Assembly: GCA_031275075.1 (NCBI GenBank)
Contig: JAISPI010000163.1
Location: forward strand, 1 to 5,708
DNA: 5,708 bases
Direction: 5' to 3'
Source of the DNA: Burkholderiales bacterium
GTDB lineage: Bacteria > Pseudomonadota > Gammaproteobacteria > Burkholderiales > Casimicrobiaceae
Below are positions 1-5,708 of this stretch, one piece after another. Each line of letters begins with the position of its first letter. The stretch's first letter is position 1. The notes under the pieces are model-generated. The model saw only the letters and a list, made by a program, of their open reading frames with translations, had not been told where the DNA came from and ran no database searches. A program made the position numbers and the translations under genes.

Positions 1-159
1 CGTGAGGAAGGCATTATTCCGGCGCTGGAATCAGCGCATGCGATTGCTTATGCGATGAAGCTGGTAAAAACGGCGGAACAGCCGCAACTGCTGCTGGTCA
101 ACTTGTCCGGGCGCGGCGATAAAGACATCGAGCATGTGATGCCGTACATCCGGTTTTAG
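1..159 (+). CDS. trpB: Tryptophan synthase beta chain, C-terminal end (5' truncated by window)
   Basis: Only the last 52 codons are present, read in frame from base 1 to the TAG at 157-159. TrpB is the PLP-dependent cytoplasmic subunit that joins indole to L-serine to give L-tryptophan, working as an alpha2-beta2 complex with TrpA. The fragment contains the family's EGIIPALES-AHA segment, whose glutamate lies next to the cofactor, and the LSGRGDKD segment, whose serine contacts the PLP ring nitrogen in characterised enzymes. The C-terminus (KDIEHVMPYIRF) is short; the KDI step after the glycine-rich motif resembles enteric TrpB more than the KDM seen in many betaproteobacterial forms, but this is weak evidence on so short a piece. 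trpA begins 20 bases downstream on the same strand, as expected for a trp operon. Identification is secure; origin of the gene is not. Confidence 0.95.
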   Translation, partial: REEGIIPALESAHAIAYAMKLVKTAEQPQLLLVNLSGRGDKDIEHVMPYIRF

Positions 160-164
160 AAATC

Positions 165-177
165 AGAAAGAAAGAAA
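165..177 (+). promoter_or_regulatory. Purine-rich leader acting as probable trpA ribosome binding site
   Basis: The 20-base trpB-trpA gap holds three tandem GAAA units (166-177) just before the ATG at 180, and no AGGAG core. It is purine-rich and could pair weakly with the 16S rRNA tail. Translation of trpA probably also depends on ribosomes finishing trpB immediately upstream. This is inferred from position and composition only. Confidence 0.4.
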
Positions 178-179
178 CA

Positions 180-995
180 ATGAAAACCACCCGCTATGAA
201 ACGATGTTTGCTCATTTGCAAGCGAAAAAGGAAGGCGCGTTCATTCCTTTTGTGGTGTTGGGCGATCCAGACGCCGAAACGTGTCTGTCGGTCATTGATA
301 CGCTGATCGAACATGGCGCCGATGCGCTGGAGTTGGGAATTCCGTTTTCGGACGCCGTTGCCGATGGACCGGTGATCCAGCAGGCGGGCTATCGCGCGCT
401 TGAGGGTGGTGTGACGCCGACGCATTGTTGGCAGATGTTGAAACGCATCCGCGCCAAACATCCGGACGTTCCGATCGGGTTGCTGGTTTACGCCAACCTT
501 GTTGTGCACCGTGATGTGAAGGCGTTTTATAAAGAAGCGGCGGAAGCCGATGTTGATTCCGTGCTGGTGGCCGATGTACCGATAGGAGCGTCAGCCTTAT
601 TCGTCGAGGCTGCGGATGAGACGGGGATCGCTCCGATTTTCATCGTGGCGCCTAACGCCGACGAAACCGTAATCCGCGAGATTGCGCGGCAGGGACGCGG
701 TTATACCTATTTTCTCGGTCGTGCCGGGGTCACAGGTGCTGATCGAGAGATGCAAACGCTGTTGTCGTCACGCTTTGAAGCGTTGCAAGCGGCGGGGGCG
801 GCTCCGGCCATCGTGGGTTTCGGCATCTCGACACCAGAGCACATTCGTGCTGCGCTTGCCGCCGGCGCTGCCGGTGTGATCGCCGGATCGGCGACGGTCT
901 CCATCATCGAGCAGCATTTGGATGACAAAGCGGCTATGTGTGAAGCGCTGGCAACGTTCGTGCGTAAGATGAAGGCGGCGACACGGCGCTCCTAG
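180..995 (+). CDS. trpA: Tryptophan synthase alpha chain
   Basis: The 271-residue product has the usual TrpA length (E. coli 268) and cleaves indole-3-glycerol phosphate to indole and glyceraldehyde-3-phosphate, passing indole to TrpB through the complex tunnel. It is a TIM-barrel protein. The two catalytic acids are present: E51 in LELGIPFSD and D62 in ADGP, equivalent to E. coli E49 and D60. The phosphate-site motifs GFGIS (about 213-217) and AGSA (235-238) are also visible. Loop 6 reads GRAGVTG (180-186), with the equivalent of E. coli T183 at T185. Two loop positions differ from E. coli: the proline of SDPLADGP is A59, and the serine before RAGVTG is G180. Overall the sequence follows the enteric subfamily closely (PIGLLVYANLV, DSVLVADVP, GRGYTYFL, C-terminal MKAATRRS) rather than the form usual in Betaproteobacteria. 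The ATG at 180 is the natural start after the trpB stop. It converges on oxyR with a 16-base gap. Confidence 0.97.
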   Translation: MKTTRYETMFAHLQAKKEGAFIPFVVLGDPDAETCLSVIDTLIEHGADALELGIPFSDAVADGPVIQQAGYRALEGGVTPTHCWQMLKRIRAKHPDVPIGLLVYANLVVHRDVKAFYKEAAEADVDSVLVADVPIGASALFVEAADETGIAPIFIVAPNADETVIREIARQGRGYTYFLGRAGVTGADREMQTLLSSRFEALQAAGAAPAIVGFGISTPEHIRAALAAGAAGVIAGSATVSIIEQHLDDKAAMCEALATFVRKMKAATRRS

Positions 996-1004
996 AGCGT
1001 TTTT
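987..1004 (+). terminator. Probable intrinsic terminator of the trp operon, overlapping the trpA stop
   Basis: A perfect 5-bp inverted repeat CGCTC (987-991) / GAGCG (995-999) encloses a 3-base loop, CTA. Five T residues follow (1000-1004). Two further G-U pairs (986 with 1000, 985 with 1001) could lengthen the stem. The trpA stop codon TAG (993-995) lies in the loop and the first base of the right arm. The T-run is on one side only, so this would terminate the plus-strand trp transcript and not oxyR. The stem is short, so efficiency is uncertain. Confidence 0.65.
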
Positions 1005-1011
1005 GTACAAA

Positions 1012-1899
1012 TTACAGCCGTTTCCGGCACGCTATGGCCGCTTCCCGAATGACGGCAATCGCTTTGTCGCGCGGGAAACTTTTTCGGTAGGCAAGTGCGA
1101 TGTGGCGGAAGGGGACGGGTTCGGTAAACGGAATCGAGACGACCAGATTGCTGTGGTATTTGGGAGCCAGCGCGTCGTGCGGAAGGACGGAGATACCGAG
1201 GCCGGAGGCGACCATATTACGGATGGTCTCCAGCGAATTGGTGCGCGGCATGTGATTGTCGGCATTGAGTTCGGGACAGGCTTCGAGCACTTGATCGCGG
1301 AAACAGTGGCCGATATTGAGCAAGATCGGGCTTTCGCCGGCAATTTCACGAGCGTCGATGCTCTTGCGGTTGACCCATTTGTGACCGTGCGGCACGATAA
1401 CGTCAAACGGTTCTTCGTAAAGAAATTCGCTGACGATCCCGGGCGGTGAAAACGGTAATGCGATGATGGCGGCGTCAACGCGGCCAGTGCGCAGTGCGTC
1501 TTCGAGGTTTTCGGTGAGGTTTTCTTCGATATCGAGCGGCATGTCGGGAGCGAGATGAACCAACGCCGGAATCAGGTCGGGCAACAGATACGGCGCCACG
1601 GTAAAAATAACGCCGAGTTTCAACAATCCCTGCAATTGGTTTTTTCCGGTGTTGGCGATTTCTTTGATGCGCATTGATTCTTCGAGAACTTTTTGCGCTT
1701 GCTCAATGACGCGTTCGCCAACCGGCGTAGCGACGACTTCGTTTTTACCGCGCTCGAAAAGGATAACGCCTAATTCTTCTTCAAGTTTTTGAACGGCAAC
1801 GGATAAAGCGGGCTGGCTGACGAAGCATTTGACTGCGGCGCGACCGAAACTTTTTTCGTGCGCAACAGCGACGACGTAGCGGAGTTCGTTCAAAGTCAT
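1012..1899 (-). CDS. oxyR: Hydrogen-peroxide-sensing LysR-type regulator OxyR
   Basis: The 295-residue product (E. coli OxyR 305) is a cytoplasmic DNA-binding activator of antioxidant genes. In known members a disulfide forms on exposure to peroxide. Residues 1-60 are a LysR winged helix-turn-helix (MTLNELRYVVAVAHEKSF..., SQPALSVAVQKLEEELG), followed by a linker helix and a periplasmic-binding-protein-like sensor domain from about residue 90. The sensor motif GHCFRDQVLEAC places cysteines at 199 and 208, with H198 and R201: the same spacing and even the same numbering as the redox pair of E. coli OxyR. This separates it from generic LysR proteins. The conserved SLETIRNMVASGLGISVLP block follows. 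The ATG start has an AGGA site 8 bases upstream. The gene lies 27 bases after galU with no clear promoter or terminator between, so it is probably co-transcribed with galU. Target genes cannot be inferred here. Confidence 0.94.
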   Translation of the reverse strand: MTLNELRYVVAVAHEKSFGRAAVKCFVSQPALSVAVQKLEEELGVILFERGKNEVVATPVGERVIEQAQKVLEESMRIKEIANTGKNQLQGLLKLGVIFTVAPYLLPDLIPALVHLAPDMPLDIEENLTENLEDALRTGRVDAAIIALPFSPPGIVSEFLYEEPFDVIVPHGHKWVNRKSIDAREIAGESPILLNIGHCFRDQVLEACPELNADNHMPRTNSLETIRNMVASGLGISVLPHDALAPKYHSNLVVSIPFTEPVPFRHIALAYRKSFPRDKAIAVIREAAIACRKRL

Positions 1900-1907
1900 G
1901 GCAGGTT

Positions 1908-1912
1908 TCCTC
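1908..1912 (-). promoter_or_regulatory. oxyR ribosome binding site
   Basis: Read on the minus strand this is GAGGA, ending 8 bases before the oxyR ATG (1897-1899). It is a good Shine-Dalgarno match and supports this start, in line with the MTLNELRYVVAVA beginning usual for OxyR. Confidence 0.75.
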
Positions 1913-1926
1913 GGTGAGAATAGCGG

Positions 1927-2817
1927 TTATGGCGACGGCGCTTCGGTTTTCAGTGTTTGCAGGTAACAGGCAAAATCGGCGCCGACTTCGGAATGACGCA
2001 ATCCGTAATCGACGGTAGCTTCCAGATAACCGAGTTTGTTACCGCAATCATAACGGCGGCCTTCGAAACGGTAGGCCTGCACCGGCGTATGTTGCATCCA
2101 TCGGGCTATGCCGTCGGTCAACTGGATTTCGTTACCTTGACCTTGCGAAATGGCGGCGAGGTGCGTGAAGATGTCAGCGGTCAGAATGTAGCGGCCAACC
2201 ACGGCCAACGTCGATGAAGTTGTTTCCGGCTTTGGTTTTTCAACAATGCGGGTGATACGGGCAAGACGCGCGTCGTCTTTCGACGGCGCAGCCGTTTCAA
2301 CGATGCCGTAGCTTGCTGTATCGGCCGGAGGAACATCCATGACGCCGACCATGGCGTTGCCGACTTTCTTGGCGCGTTCAACCATTTGCTGCATCACAGG
2401 TACGGACGCGTCGATCAAATCGTCGGCAAGCAGGACGGCGAACGGTTCGTTGCCGATAACCGGCGCCGCACACAGAATAGCGTGTCCCAACCCCAACGCT
2501 TCGGTTTGCCGGATGTAGATACAGTTGATACCGGACGGCGTGGCGCTTTGCAGCGTATCGAGCAGTTCGGTTTTCTGACGTAATAAAAGCTCGGTTTCGA
2601 GTTCGTAGGCTTTGTCGAAATGGTCTTCGATCGCCCGTTTGTTGCGGCCCGTGATGAAGATCATGTCGGTGATGCCGGCGGCAGCGGCTTCCTCAACGGC
2701 GTATTGAATCAGCGGCTTGTCAACGATAGGCAACATTTCCTTGGGGCTGGCTTTGGTTGCCGGAAGAAAACGGCTGCCAAGACCGGCGACGGGGAAAACA
2801 GCTTTGGTGATTTTCAT
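1927..2817 (-). CDS. galU: UTP-glucose-1-phosphate uridylyltransferase
   Basis: The 296-residue cytoplasmic enzyme (E. coli GalU 302) makes UDP-glucose from UTP and glucose-1-phosphate, supplying sugar for lipopolysaccharide, exopolysaccharide and related glycans. The N-terminal nucleotide-binding signature is AGLGSRFLPATKASPKEMLP (11-30). IRQTEALGLGHA (102-113) matches the uridine-binding region, ADD (131-133) holds a metal/nucleotide aspartate, and VEKP (192-195), VGRYIL (207-212), NEIQLTD (229-235) and DCGNKLGY (257-264) complete the family pattern. All expected motifs are intact. The ATG overlaps the ligA stop as ATGA, and the bases upstream contain no clear Shine-Dalgarno site, so translation is probably coupled to ligA. 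Paralogous nucleotidyltransferases such as RfbA or GlmU lack this motif set, so the call is firm. Confidence 0.96.
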   Translation of the reverse strand: MKITKAVFPVAGLGSRFLPATKASPKEMLPIVDKPLIQYAVEEAAAAGITDMIFITGRNKRAIEDHFDKAYELETELLLRQKTELLDTLQSATPSGINCIYIRQTEALGLGHAILCAAPVIGNEPFAVLLADDLIDASVPVMQQMVERAKKVGNAMVGVMDVPPADTASYGIVETAAPSKDDARLARITRIVEKPKPETTSSTLAVVGRYILTADIFTHLAAISQGQGNEIQLTDGIARWMQHTPVQAYRFEGRRYDCGNKLGYLEATVDYGLRHSEVGADFACYLQTLKTEAPSP

Positions 2818-4922
2818 GGTGTCGTTTGTAAATTTGTTTTTTGCGGCGCTTCAATCATTTGCAATAGTGCCGCTTCGTCGAGAACAGGAATTTTCAATGC
2901 CTGTGCTTTGGTGAGGGTAGAGCCAGGCGCTTCACCCGCGAGCACATAGCCGGTTTTTTTTGAAACGCTGCCGATGACTTTTCCGCCAGCTTCAACGATT
3001 CGGCGAGTCGCATCATCGCGGGACATTGTTGGCAGCGTGCCAGTGAGTACGAATGTCAAACCCGCCAGCGGCCCAGAGATGGTTGCCGCTACAGTGACTG
3101 CCGGCCAATGGACGCCGACGGTACGCAGGGCGGCAATCACATCGCGGTTGCGCGGTTCAGAAAAAAAGGAGTGAATGCTGTCGGCCATCACATCGCCGAT
3201 TTCCGGAACGGCAACGAGACTAATGCGGTCGGCGGCCATCAGGGTTTCCAGCGAACCGAAGTAGTGGGCAAGATCGCGCGCAGTTGCTTCGCCGACGTGG
3301 CGGATGCCGAGCGCGAAGATGAAGCGATCGAGCGTTGTGTCTTTGCTTTTTTCGAGCGCGGCGCACAGATTGTCGGCGCTTTTTTCGGCCATCCGGTCGA
3401 GGCTGGCGAAATCGTTTTGCGTCAGTCGATACAGATCGGCGGCGGATTGAACCATCGCTTTGTCGACCAGTTGCTCGACGATTTTATCGCCCAGCCCTTC
3501 AATATCCATTGCGCGCCGTCCGGCAAAATGCAGTAGCGCTTGCTTGCGTTGAGCCGGACAAAAAAGTTCTCCCGAACAATAGATATCAACCTCGCCTTCT
3601 TCGCGGGTTACAGCCGAACCGCAAACCGGACACTGGCGCGGCATCTCAAAAGCGCGCGCGTTTTCGGGACGGCGTTCGGTGACGACGGCGACGATCTCCG
3701 GGATGACATCACCGGCGCGACGCACGATGACCGTATCGCCGATTCGAACGTCTTTACGTTTGACTTCGTCCTCGTTGTGCAGCGTGGCGTTGGTCACGGT
3801 AGTACCACCCACGAAAACGGGTTCGAGTTTAGCCACTGGCGTAAGCCTTCCGGTACGTCCGACCTGGATGTCGATGTCGCGTACCACCGTCATCTGTTCT
3901 TCAGCAGGGTATTTGTGCGCGACCGCCCAACGCGGTTCGCGCGTGACGAAACCGAGCCGCTGCTGTAACGCGAGTGAATCGACTTTGTAAACAACGCCGT
4001 CGATATCGAACGGCAAGGTATCTCTTAGCGCCGCGATTTTTTGATGGAAGGCGACAAGCCCTTCGGAACCGATCACGTGTTGGCGGTGTTTATCTACCGG
4101 CAAACCGAAATGTTCAATCGCGTCGAGTACGCCAGCGTGTGTTTCCGGGAGCTTCCAATCAATGACTTCGCCAAGGCCGTAAGCGAAAAACGATAGTGGG
4201 CGCTTGGCCGTGATGTTTGAATCGAGTTGGCGCAAACTGCCCGCCGCCGAATTGCGCGGATTGACGAAAGTTTTTTCGCCCAAAGCACGTTGCCGATTGT
4301 TGAGTTTTTCAAAATCGGCACGACGCATGTAAACCTCGCCGCGGATTTCGATAATCCTGGGCGGAGGGTTGCTGCGGGTGTTCAACCGCAACGGAATGGC
4401 GCGGATAGTACGAATGTTTTGGGTAACATCTTCGCCGTTTTCACCATCGCCGCGCGTCGCGCCCTGAACGAAAACGCCCATTTCGTAACGCAGACTGATG
4501 GCAAGCCCGTCGAATTTGAGTTCGGCCAGGTACGCGATAGGCGGATCGTTGTTGGTGAGACCGAGTTCACGCCGTACCCGCGCATCGAACGTATGGGCGC
4601 CGCTTGCTTCAGTATCGGTTTCAGTGCGAATCGAAAGCATCGGCACCGTATGGCGCACCGCCGGAAATTCCGGTAGCGGTTGCCCACCGACCCGTTGAGT
4701 GGGTGAATCGGAGGTAATCAGTTCTGGGTATTGCGCTTCCAGTTGTTGCAATTCGCGGTAGAGTACATCGTATTCGGCATCGGAGATGGTCGGCGCGTCG
4801 AGCACATAATATTGATGGTCATAGGAGGCAATGGCATTACGCAATGCGACGACCCGAGCGACGTCGTCTTCCGACGCGATAGGGCTGGAAGAAAACTGAG
4901 AGGAAAACAGTGTGCCTTGCAC
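2814..4922 (-). CDS. ligA: NAD-dependent DNA ligase
   Basis: The 702-residue product (E. coli 671) seals nicks in DNA during replication and repair using NAD+. Domain order is complete. Domain Ia (about 35-70, with YYVLDAPTISDAEYD) binds NAD. The adenylation domain has catalytic K136 in ELKFDG (134-139), followed by TRGDGENGEDVT. An OB-fold follows (about 340-425, starting near AHKYPAEE). The zinc finger uses C431, C434, C449 and C455. Helix-hairpin-helix repeats span about 470-590, and a BRCT domain 617-693 (FVLTGTLPTMSRDDA). The extra length comes mainly from a serine-rich N-terminal tail of about 20 residues and an insertion around 97-112 (RTETDTEASG) found in betaproteobacterial ligases. 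The start codon is GTG (4920-4922), backed by AGGA 8 bases upstream. It follows zipA by 42 bases and overlaps galU by 4. Confidence 0.98.
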   Translation of the reverse strand: MQGTLFSSQFSSSPIASEDDVARVVALRNAIASYDHQYYVLDAPTISDAEYDVLYRELQQLEAQYPELITSDSPTQRVGGQPLPEFPAVRHTVPMLSIRTETDTEASGAHTFDARVRRELGLTNNDPPIAYLAELKFDGLAISLRYEMGVFVQGATRGDGENGEDVTQNIRTIRAIPLRLNTRSNPPPRIIEIRGEVYMRRADFEKLNNRQRALGEKTFVNPRNSAAGSLRQLDSNITAKRPLSFFAYGLGEVIDWKLPETHAGVLDAIEHFGLPVDKHRQHVIGSEGLVAFHQKIAALRDTLPFDIDGVVYKVDSLALQQRLGFVTREPRWAVAHKYPAEEQMTVVRDIDIQVGRTGRLTPVAKLEPVFVGGTTVTNATLHNEDEVKRKDVRIGDTVIVRRAGDVIPEIVAVVTERRPENARAFEMPRQCPVCGSAVTREEGEVDIYCSGELFCPAQRKQALLHFAGRRAMDIEGLGDKIVEQLVDKAMVQSAADLYRLTQNDFASLDRMAEKSADNLCAALEKSKDTTLDRFIFALGIRHVGEATARDLAHYFGSLETLMAADRISLVAVPEIGDVMADSIHSFFSEPRNRDVIAALRTVGVHWPAVTVAATISGPLAGLTFVLTGTLPTMSRDDATRRIVEAGGKVIGSVSKKTGYVLAGEAPGSTLTKAQALKIPVLDEAALLQMIEAPQKTNLQTTP

Positions 4923-4930
4923 CGTAACGT

Positions 4931-4935
4931 TCCTG
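4931..4935 (-). promoter_or_regulatory. ligA ribosome binding site fixing a GTG start
   Basis: On the minus strand this reads CAGGA, leaving 8 bases before the GTG at 4920-4922. There is no ATG nearby in this frame, and the downstream residues up to domain Ia lack another start with a comparable site. This favours GTG as the true start. Confidence 0.65.
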
Positions 4936-4964
4936 AAAAAACGCCGCGCGATAGGGAGGCAGGG

Positions 4965-5708
4965 TCAAGCTGCAGCGAATAAACGTAAAGCTCGCGGGCT
5001 GCCCGGGTCGATCCCGATGTCGCGCAATGCCTGCGTGGCTTTGGCAATTTCGGTACGGATCAAGGTCAATCCCTGTTCGTTGACCGGACGCTGGCGGTCA
5101 TCGACAAGTTGCGCCGACAACGCTTGCGCCAACTGGTTTGCCAGCTTCAGCATTTCATCGAAACTCTGCTCGGGACGGCGCACTTGCGGTACGTCGAGCA
5201 GAATGACCGGATTTTGAATGGCCTTGCGCAGACTTTCTTCGGACAGCGCCGAACCTTCGTGGCTTTCGATCCGGAATACTTCATGGCCGTCCCGCAGATA
5301 GCGCAAAGCGCCTTTCTCAAGAACGAGCCCCAGTTTTTGCGATGCTTGCAGTAACTGCTGACCAAGCAATGGGCCGACCTTGCCGTGCAGCGTTAAACCG
5401 ATTTGCAAATCGAGTTGGGCACAGGCTTTATCGAGCGCCTTGGCGCGTTCAGCTTCAAGCACCACCTCGAACGGCGTATAACTGGCCGACAACAACGAAG
5501 CCACGCCTTCGACGTGTTTCTGGAAAGCATCGAGTTGCTCGGACGTTACCGCCTGAACGCGATCAGCGAGTTGCAGACAAAAGGCCAGCGAATGCACCGG
5601 CACCGGATTGACTTCATTGGACGGCGGTGCAGCTTTTTCGTCGGATGCGGAATTTCCCAGGAAGGCGAGGATGTCGGCAATATTTTGCAATAAAGTCCAG
5701 TTGGCGGC
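4965..5708 (-). CDS. zipA: ZipA-like cell division protein, C-terminal FtsZ-binding part (5' truncated by window)
   Basis: The frame stays open to the window edge, giving 247 visible residues. The TTG at 5688-5690 is in frame but is more likely an internal leucine codon than the start, because ZipA proteins carry an N-terminal membrane anchor and linker, neither of which is seen here. ZipA tethers FtsZ to the inner membrane at the division site. The visible part begins with a variable, alanine/serine/proline-containing stretch. A helical segment follows (LAFCLQLADRVQAV, VTSEQLDAFQKHVEG), then a ZipA C-terminal fold from about visible residue 98 to 226 (IGLTLHG, LDVPQVRRPEQSFDEMLKLANQLA, LVDDRQRPV). 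The LDVP and VDDRQ segments line up with E. coli MQVPSYGDELQNF and LDDQRR. The tail GIDPGSPRALRLFAA is typical of betaproteobacterial members. ligA follows 42 bases downstream, the known zipA-ligA neighbourhood; smc often lies upstream in related genomes, but that is outside the window. Confidence 0.85.
   Translation of the reverse strand, partial: AANWTLLQNIADILAFLGNSASDEKAAPPSNEVNPVPVHSLAFCLQLADRVQAVTSEQLDAFQKHVEGVASLLSASYTPFEVVLEAERAKALDKACAQLDLQIGLTLHGKVGPLLGQQLLQASQKLGLVLEKGALRYLRDGHEVFRIESHEGSALSEESLRKAIQNPVILLDVPQVRRPEQSFDEMLKLANQLAQALSAQLVDDRQRPVNEQGLTLIRTEIAKATQALRDIGIDPGSPRALRLFAAA

Noticed and set aside
1003..1449. Open frame of 148 codons on the plus strand antisense to oxyR
   Set aside because: oxyR on the other strand has a full set of family motifs; this frame has no recognisable motif and no ribosome site, and begins within the trp terminator region.
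1919..1930. ATAGCGGTTAT in the galU-oxyR gap, resembling part of an OxyR operator
   Set aside because: Known OxyR sites need ATAG and CTAT arms spaced by 7 bases and repeated; here the spacing is 3 and there is no repeat.
3108..3968. Several overlapping plus-strand open frames of 100-142 codons opposite ligA
   Set aside because: They overlap one another in different frames, lie wholly inside a well-conserved ligase gene and have compositions expected from antisense reading of GC-biased codons.
4936..4965. Possible promoter or terminator in the zipA-ligA gap: TTGACC near the zipA stop, and a run of six Ts after GCGCGGCG (minus strand)
   Set aside because: No acceptable -10 box lies 16-18 bases after TTGACC, and the GC-rich stretch before the Ts can form only a 3-bp stem, too weak for a terminator.
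5688..5690. In-frame TTG as the start of a 241-residue ZipA-like protein
   Set aside because: The reading frame continues upstream to the window edge without a stop, and the family normally has an N-terminal membrane segment not present here, so the gene is more likely truncated by the window.

Overview
The window looks like ordinary chromosomal DNA from a Gram-negative proteobacterium. It is moderately GC-rich and packed with genes: the longest gap between genes is about 42 bases. Three proteins point to Betaproteobacteria. The ligase carries an extended segment beginning IRTETDTEASG before its catalytic lysine, which I remember from Burkholderia/Ralstonia-type ligases. The ZipA-like protein ends in ...GIDPGSPRALRLFAA, much like betaproteobacterial ZipA proteins. 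The OxyR is also of a beta/gamma type. This placement rests on remembered family features, not on a search.

Plus strand, 1-1004: the end of a trp operon. The last 52 codons of trpB are followed 20 bases later by a complete trpA. A short GC-rich hairpin with a T-run overlaps the trpA stop codon and probably ends the operon. The pair would form tryptophan synthase, which makes L-tryptophan from indole-3-glycerol phosphate and L-serine.

Minus strand, 5708 down to 1012: four genes in one direction, zipA (5' end outside the window), ligA, galU and oxyR. They encode an FtsZ-binding division protein, NAD-dependent DNA ligase, UTP-glucose-1-phosphate uridylyltransferase and a LysR-type peroxide sensor. 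The gaps are 42 bases, a 4-base ATGA overlap and 27 bases, with no convincing internal terminator, so they probably form one transcription unit. zipA-ligA is a familiar neighbourhood. galU and oxyR look like housekeeping and stress genes appended to it.

The two units converge, with 16 bases between the trpA and oxyR stop codons. The terminator there works only in the plus direction, so oxyR transcripts may run into trpA antisense.

I found no mobile element, CRISPR array, RNA gene, defence locus or other undescribed system. The points most worth a second look are the enteric-like TrpA (and perhaps TrpB) beside betaproteobacterial-type genes, the TrpA loop substitutions, the terminator overlapping the trpA stop, and oxyR at the end of a division/repair gene cluster.
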